Below are positions 7,960 to 10,098 of a stretch of 10,098 bases of DNA, piece by piece; the first letter of the stretch is position 1; every line of letters starts with the position of its first letter. The stretch spans positions 1-10,098 of the forward strand of contig JADGJH010001417.1 in the NCBI GenBank assembly GCA_027596945.1, written 5' to 3'. The translations under genes were made by a program, and so were the position numbers. The notes under the pieces were generated by a model. That model was not told the origin of the DNA, ran no database searches, and saw only the letters and a list, made by a program, of their open reading frames with translations. The stretch is from Physocladia obscura. Its lineage: Eukaryota; Chytridiomycota; Chytridiomycetes; Chytridiales; Chytriomycetaceae.

Positions 7960-8047
7960 GTGATAATTGCTGCTGTTTTTTAATTATGGTTTTAAACCCT
8001 AACACAACTAATTTACATAATATTAAACTGAAAGTTTGTCTGTACAG
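7960..8047 (+). other. Possible intron in the transposase relic
   Basis: Donor AAG/GTGATA after the helix-turn-helix part and acceptor TGTACAG. Joining at phase 0 enters a frame with TGA at 8057. An alternative acceptor (AG at 8072) leads to another frame that would need one extra base in the A9 run to meet the catalytic frame. The boundary is therefore uncertain. Confidence 0.35.
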
Positions 8048-8335
8048 TTTTTGAAATGATGTGCAATTGCAGAATATGAATTCTAAAAAAAAATTCATGA
8101 CCAACTTGATCCAGATTGTATTGTTTGGATTGATGAGATAGGGTTCAATTCAAAAACATTCAATCGGCATTATGGATACAGCCACAAATCAAAACAAGCA
8201 CAAAAAAATCAGACTGGTGTTTGTGGACACACAGTAACCTTACTTACAGCAATGAGCCTTGAAGGTATTATAAAATATACAGTAGATGGAACTGTAACAG
8301 CAGAAATTTTTTTACACTTTCTGGAGTTTGAGCTG

Positions 8336-8396
8336 GTAAATATTTAAATTTTAATATTTCTTATTTAATTTGCTGTTTTTTTGTTTTTTTTTTCAG
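8336..8396 (+). other. Intron inside the transposase catalytic core (61 nt)
   Basis: Donor CTG/GTAAAT, a long T-rich tract and acceptor TTTTCAG. Removal joins FLHFLEFEL to LPSLSWGFSIVADNA in frame. Retention leads to TAA within four codons. Confidence 0.8.
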
Positions 8397-8549
8397 CTGC
8401 CATCTCTTTCATGGGGCTTTTCAATTGTGGCAGATAATGCAAAATGCCACCATGATCAAGCCACAGAAGATCTTTGTGCAAGATTTGGAATTCATCTTGT
8501 TTATTTGCCACCATACTCACCCTTTCTAAATCCTGTTGAAATGTGTTGA

Positions 8550-9097
8550 CTTGTGGCTCAGTCAATACTTTTCAACATAAAAGTGAAATGTTCAACTTGA
8601 ACACATCAAGTTCCAATGTATACAACAGGAGATTCAAACAATATACATTAGTAAATATATATATATAAATAATTTTAAATGTCTGAATGTGTGAGAGAAT
8701 CGAAGAGATTCCAAGTGGGTGAAGTTAACTTGGAATGAGTGAAGTGATGAATATTCATAAGCTGTGTCTTACATGGCAAAGTCTTCTTTTTTGTTCTAAA
8801 GCGAAGCAAAGTTTTTAATAAAGAATTCTCTGTTTATTTTAATTTCAATAACTTTAAATTTATAGAGTTTCAGAATCCTTTCTGAAACAAAGTGAAATAG
8901 AATTTTTGGGCAGTGCAAGTAAAAATTTCATTAAGAAAATTGTGAAATGGAAAAGAACTTGTGGCTGACAAATAGAAGAATAATAAAGGAAAATAAAAAG
9001 ATAATAAGATAATAAAATAAGAATATAATAGTGATAATTTCGAATTGAAGTTACAGAAAACTAGTCAGTTTCTGTGACAGAATGAAAATAGAAATTT
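8550..9097. other. AT-rich non-coding stretch with hairpins
   Basis: No ORF of interest. It includes an (AT)n run near 8655-8670. ATTCCAAG at 8708-8715 pairs with CTTGGAAT at 8729-8736 across a 13-nt loop. A stronger hairpin follows at 8867-8888. I found no clear terminal inverted repeat for the transposase. Confidence 0.6.
8867..8888. repeat. 9-bp perfect hairpin with 4-nt loop
   Basis: GTTTCAGAA and TTCTGAAAC flank a TCCT loop. It is the tightest perfect hairpin I saw in the window. Confidence 0.85.
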
Positions 9098-9147
9098 TGG
9101 CTCAGTGGTTAAGTGCCATTCAGTGGAACAGAACTATGTTCAATCCC
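9098..9147 (+). ncRNA. tRNA-like Pol III promoter (box A and box B), likely SINE head
   Basis: TGGCTCAGTGG (9098-9108) matches the box A consensus TRGCNNAGYNGG, apart from one base fewer before the final GG. GTTCAATCCC (9138-9147) matches box B GGTTCGANTCC with slight change, about 30 nt away as in tRNA genes. The T stem does not pair and no good acceptor stem is seen, so this is a tRNA-derived SINE or tRNA pseudogene and not a functional tRNA. Confidence 0.5.
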
Positions 9148-9355
9148 ACCGCCAGGCACTTGTTCATAAGCTCAACATTCCCAGAGTTTTTGTATCTTCT
9201 CCATTATAACTCTAAGAGTGACCATCTTATGCTTAAAAGCATATAAAGGTTTTTAAAGTATACTTGGATGCACCAAGCATTGCATTGCTGAATGAATTCA
9301 CTTCAAATAAATACATTCTGTCAATCATAACCAACAACTTAATTCAGAAGCAGAA

Positions 9356-9398
9356 GATGTTAGGGTATATTTTGGGTTTTATCTCACGCACTCCACCA
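9356..9398 (-). mobile_element. Right copy of the 43-bp inverted repeat / conserved element tail
   Basis: Read on the minus strand it repeats the left copy (42/43). Here it follows an open reading frame (9581-9384) that ends SVEISITLWWSA and stop (TGA at 9386-9384). The left copy encodes the related TVEIYIILWWSA and a stop at the same place. The conserved tail thus continues past the stop by about 28 nt. Confidence 0.75.
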
Positions 9399-9581
9399 GA
9401 GAGTAATGGAGATTTCAACACTAAATACAAACTTGCATTCCACAGAGCCTCTGTCTTGTCTCTGTGTCTGTGGATCACTAATGACAAGATTTCCAAACTT
9501 GACTGGAAGAACTAAAATGTTCAAAATACAATCCCCAGAAAATTCTTGGAGAAAATTAAATTGGATATCAGTTTTCAACAA
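9384..9581 (-). pseudogene. C-terminal fragment of an unrecognised element protein
   Basis: The frame is open for 65 codons and includes GDCILNILVLPVKFGNLVIS and ends in LWWSA. Its last 12 codons are conserved in protein and DNA in the opposite-facing copy near 6743-6778, which supports real past coding. No upstream continuation with a start or a domain is visible to 9,700, so it is a fragment or a last exon. No family is recognised. Confidence 0.4.
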
Positions 9582-9599
9582 ATCACAAAATGCATTGCA

Positions 9600-10098
9600 A
9601 CTGTTAATAAAGGTTCATACCATTACCTTCCTGTCTCTGTACCCCTTTCTTTTTCTTTCTTTTTCTTTTCTTTTTGACTCTTTGCAAGTGCAACATCTCT
9701 GAGTGATCTTTTTTATCTTCCCAGTAAATTTGCTCTTGCTAGCTTGCCACAGTCACTCACTCTTGTACTTTCATTGCTAACACTCTTGCAATGACACAAA
9801 GGGTTCACTCATTATTCTTTAGTTTGTTTTATATTCTATTATGTCTCTTTATTGTTGTGTGTGATTGAATTGTCCTTGTGATTGAATTCTGCTATGGGCA
9901 TCCTCATTTCTTCTTTATTATGTTTTATTCCCATTTGTATTCTTTATTATTTTACTCTGCCTTTTTTGTTTTATCTTTACTTTATACTTTTACTTCTTCT
10001 CTTTTTGTCCCATGTGTTGGATTCTGGATTTCTGGTTAGTAAGCAGACTGGTAATCATTTGAAATGTGGATTGGGGAACAATGACTGTGCCACTGATG
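9600..10098. other. Pyrimidine-rich non-coding end of the window
   Basis: The plus strand is T/C-rich, with a T/C run at about 9645-9675. GTGATTGAATT occurs twice (9861-9871 and 9878-9888). No ORF, RNA gene or element boundary can be supported. Confidence 0.6.

Larger units (their letters stand above)
7584..8549 (+). pseudogene. Degenerate IS630/Tc1/mariner-type DD34E transposase with intron(s)
   Basis: The family cuts and pastes DNA at TA targets. A possible N-terminal tail (LEPTATECEAVEPPVKF, 7605-7655) is one frame off from the helix-turn-helix region (about 7660-7959: GRKTPKQIGQMLNLHSCTVK, then SKLERADLKVLAGLIEEEL). The catalytic part starts near 8090 with DPDCIVWIDEIGF (Asp1, 8132-8134), continues with IVADNAKCHHD (Asp2, 8433-8435) and ends with YLPPYSPFLNPVE (Glu, 8538-8540). 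Thirty-four residues separate Asp2 and Glu, the DD34E spacing of Tc1-like enzymes. Splicing of 8336-8396 is needed. In-frame TGA (8057) and TAA (8084) beside an A9 run disrupt the joint. The coding stops at TGA 8547, three codons after Glu, so the usual C-terminal extension is missing. Probably inactive. Confidence 0.8.

Noticed and set aside
8365..8565. Minus-strand 66-codon ORF
   Set aside because: Exactly antisense to the transposase motifs DNAKCHH and PPYSPFLNPVE.
7540..8600. TTCAACTTGAA at 7554-7564 and about 8590-8600 as transposon ends
   Set aside because: The copies are in direct orientation, the motif is nearly self-complementary and flanks do not match, so it is not a convincing terminal inverted repeat.
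9098..9160. Functional tRNA gene
   Set aside because: Box A and B are present but the T arm does not pair and no acceptor stem can be drawn.

Overview
The window is eukaryotic nuclear DNA, most likely from a zoosporic (chytrid-like) fungus. The evidence is short spliceosomal introns of 54-79 nt with GT...AG ends, secreted low-complexity Ser/Thr proteins, a cysteine-patterned LysM chitinase, and a kelch/transmembrane protein with a long acidic cytoplasmic tail. I saw no prokaryotic operon structure, rRNA or CRISPR array. The organism is inferred from gene style, not from a marker gene.

Left half (1-5,530): two minus-strand, intron-containing genes. The first (90-1839, three exons, 537 aa) is a secreted protein with three LysM chitin-binding domains, a 34-threonine linker and a GH19 chitinase domain carrying the family motifs. 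The second (2320-5367, five exons, 931 aa) has a signal peptide, a Ser/Thr/Ala linker, kelch-type repeats, one transmembrane segment and a roughly 375-residue cytoplasmic tail. Both act at or outside the cell surface. The chitinase could act on chitin of the fungus's own wall or of its substrate. The kelch protein looks like a surface or polarity protein. Nothing links them functionally except adjacency and shared orientation.

Right half (about 5,530-10,098): AT-rich, CpG-poor and without an intact gene. It holds a frameshifted coding relic (5815-6290), an exon-like ORF (7198-7451), a degenerate IS630/Tc1/mariner-type transposase with DD34E spacing and at least one intron (7584-8549), several strong hairpins, a tRNA-like Pol III box A/box B pair suggesting a SINE (9098-9147), and a 43-bp inverted repeat (6764-6806 versus 9356-9398, 42/43 identical) overlapping the end of a shared ORF on each side.

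The most interesting signals are: (1) the sharp CpG switch inside the chitinase gene, where the LysM half is CpG-rich like the kelch gene and the GH19 half is nearly CpG-free like the repeat half, with the change falling at the Thr linker; (2) a stop-free, 3n intron in the kelch gene; (3) the inverted conserved tails around the dead transposase. I did not find a clearly new multi-gene system.
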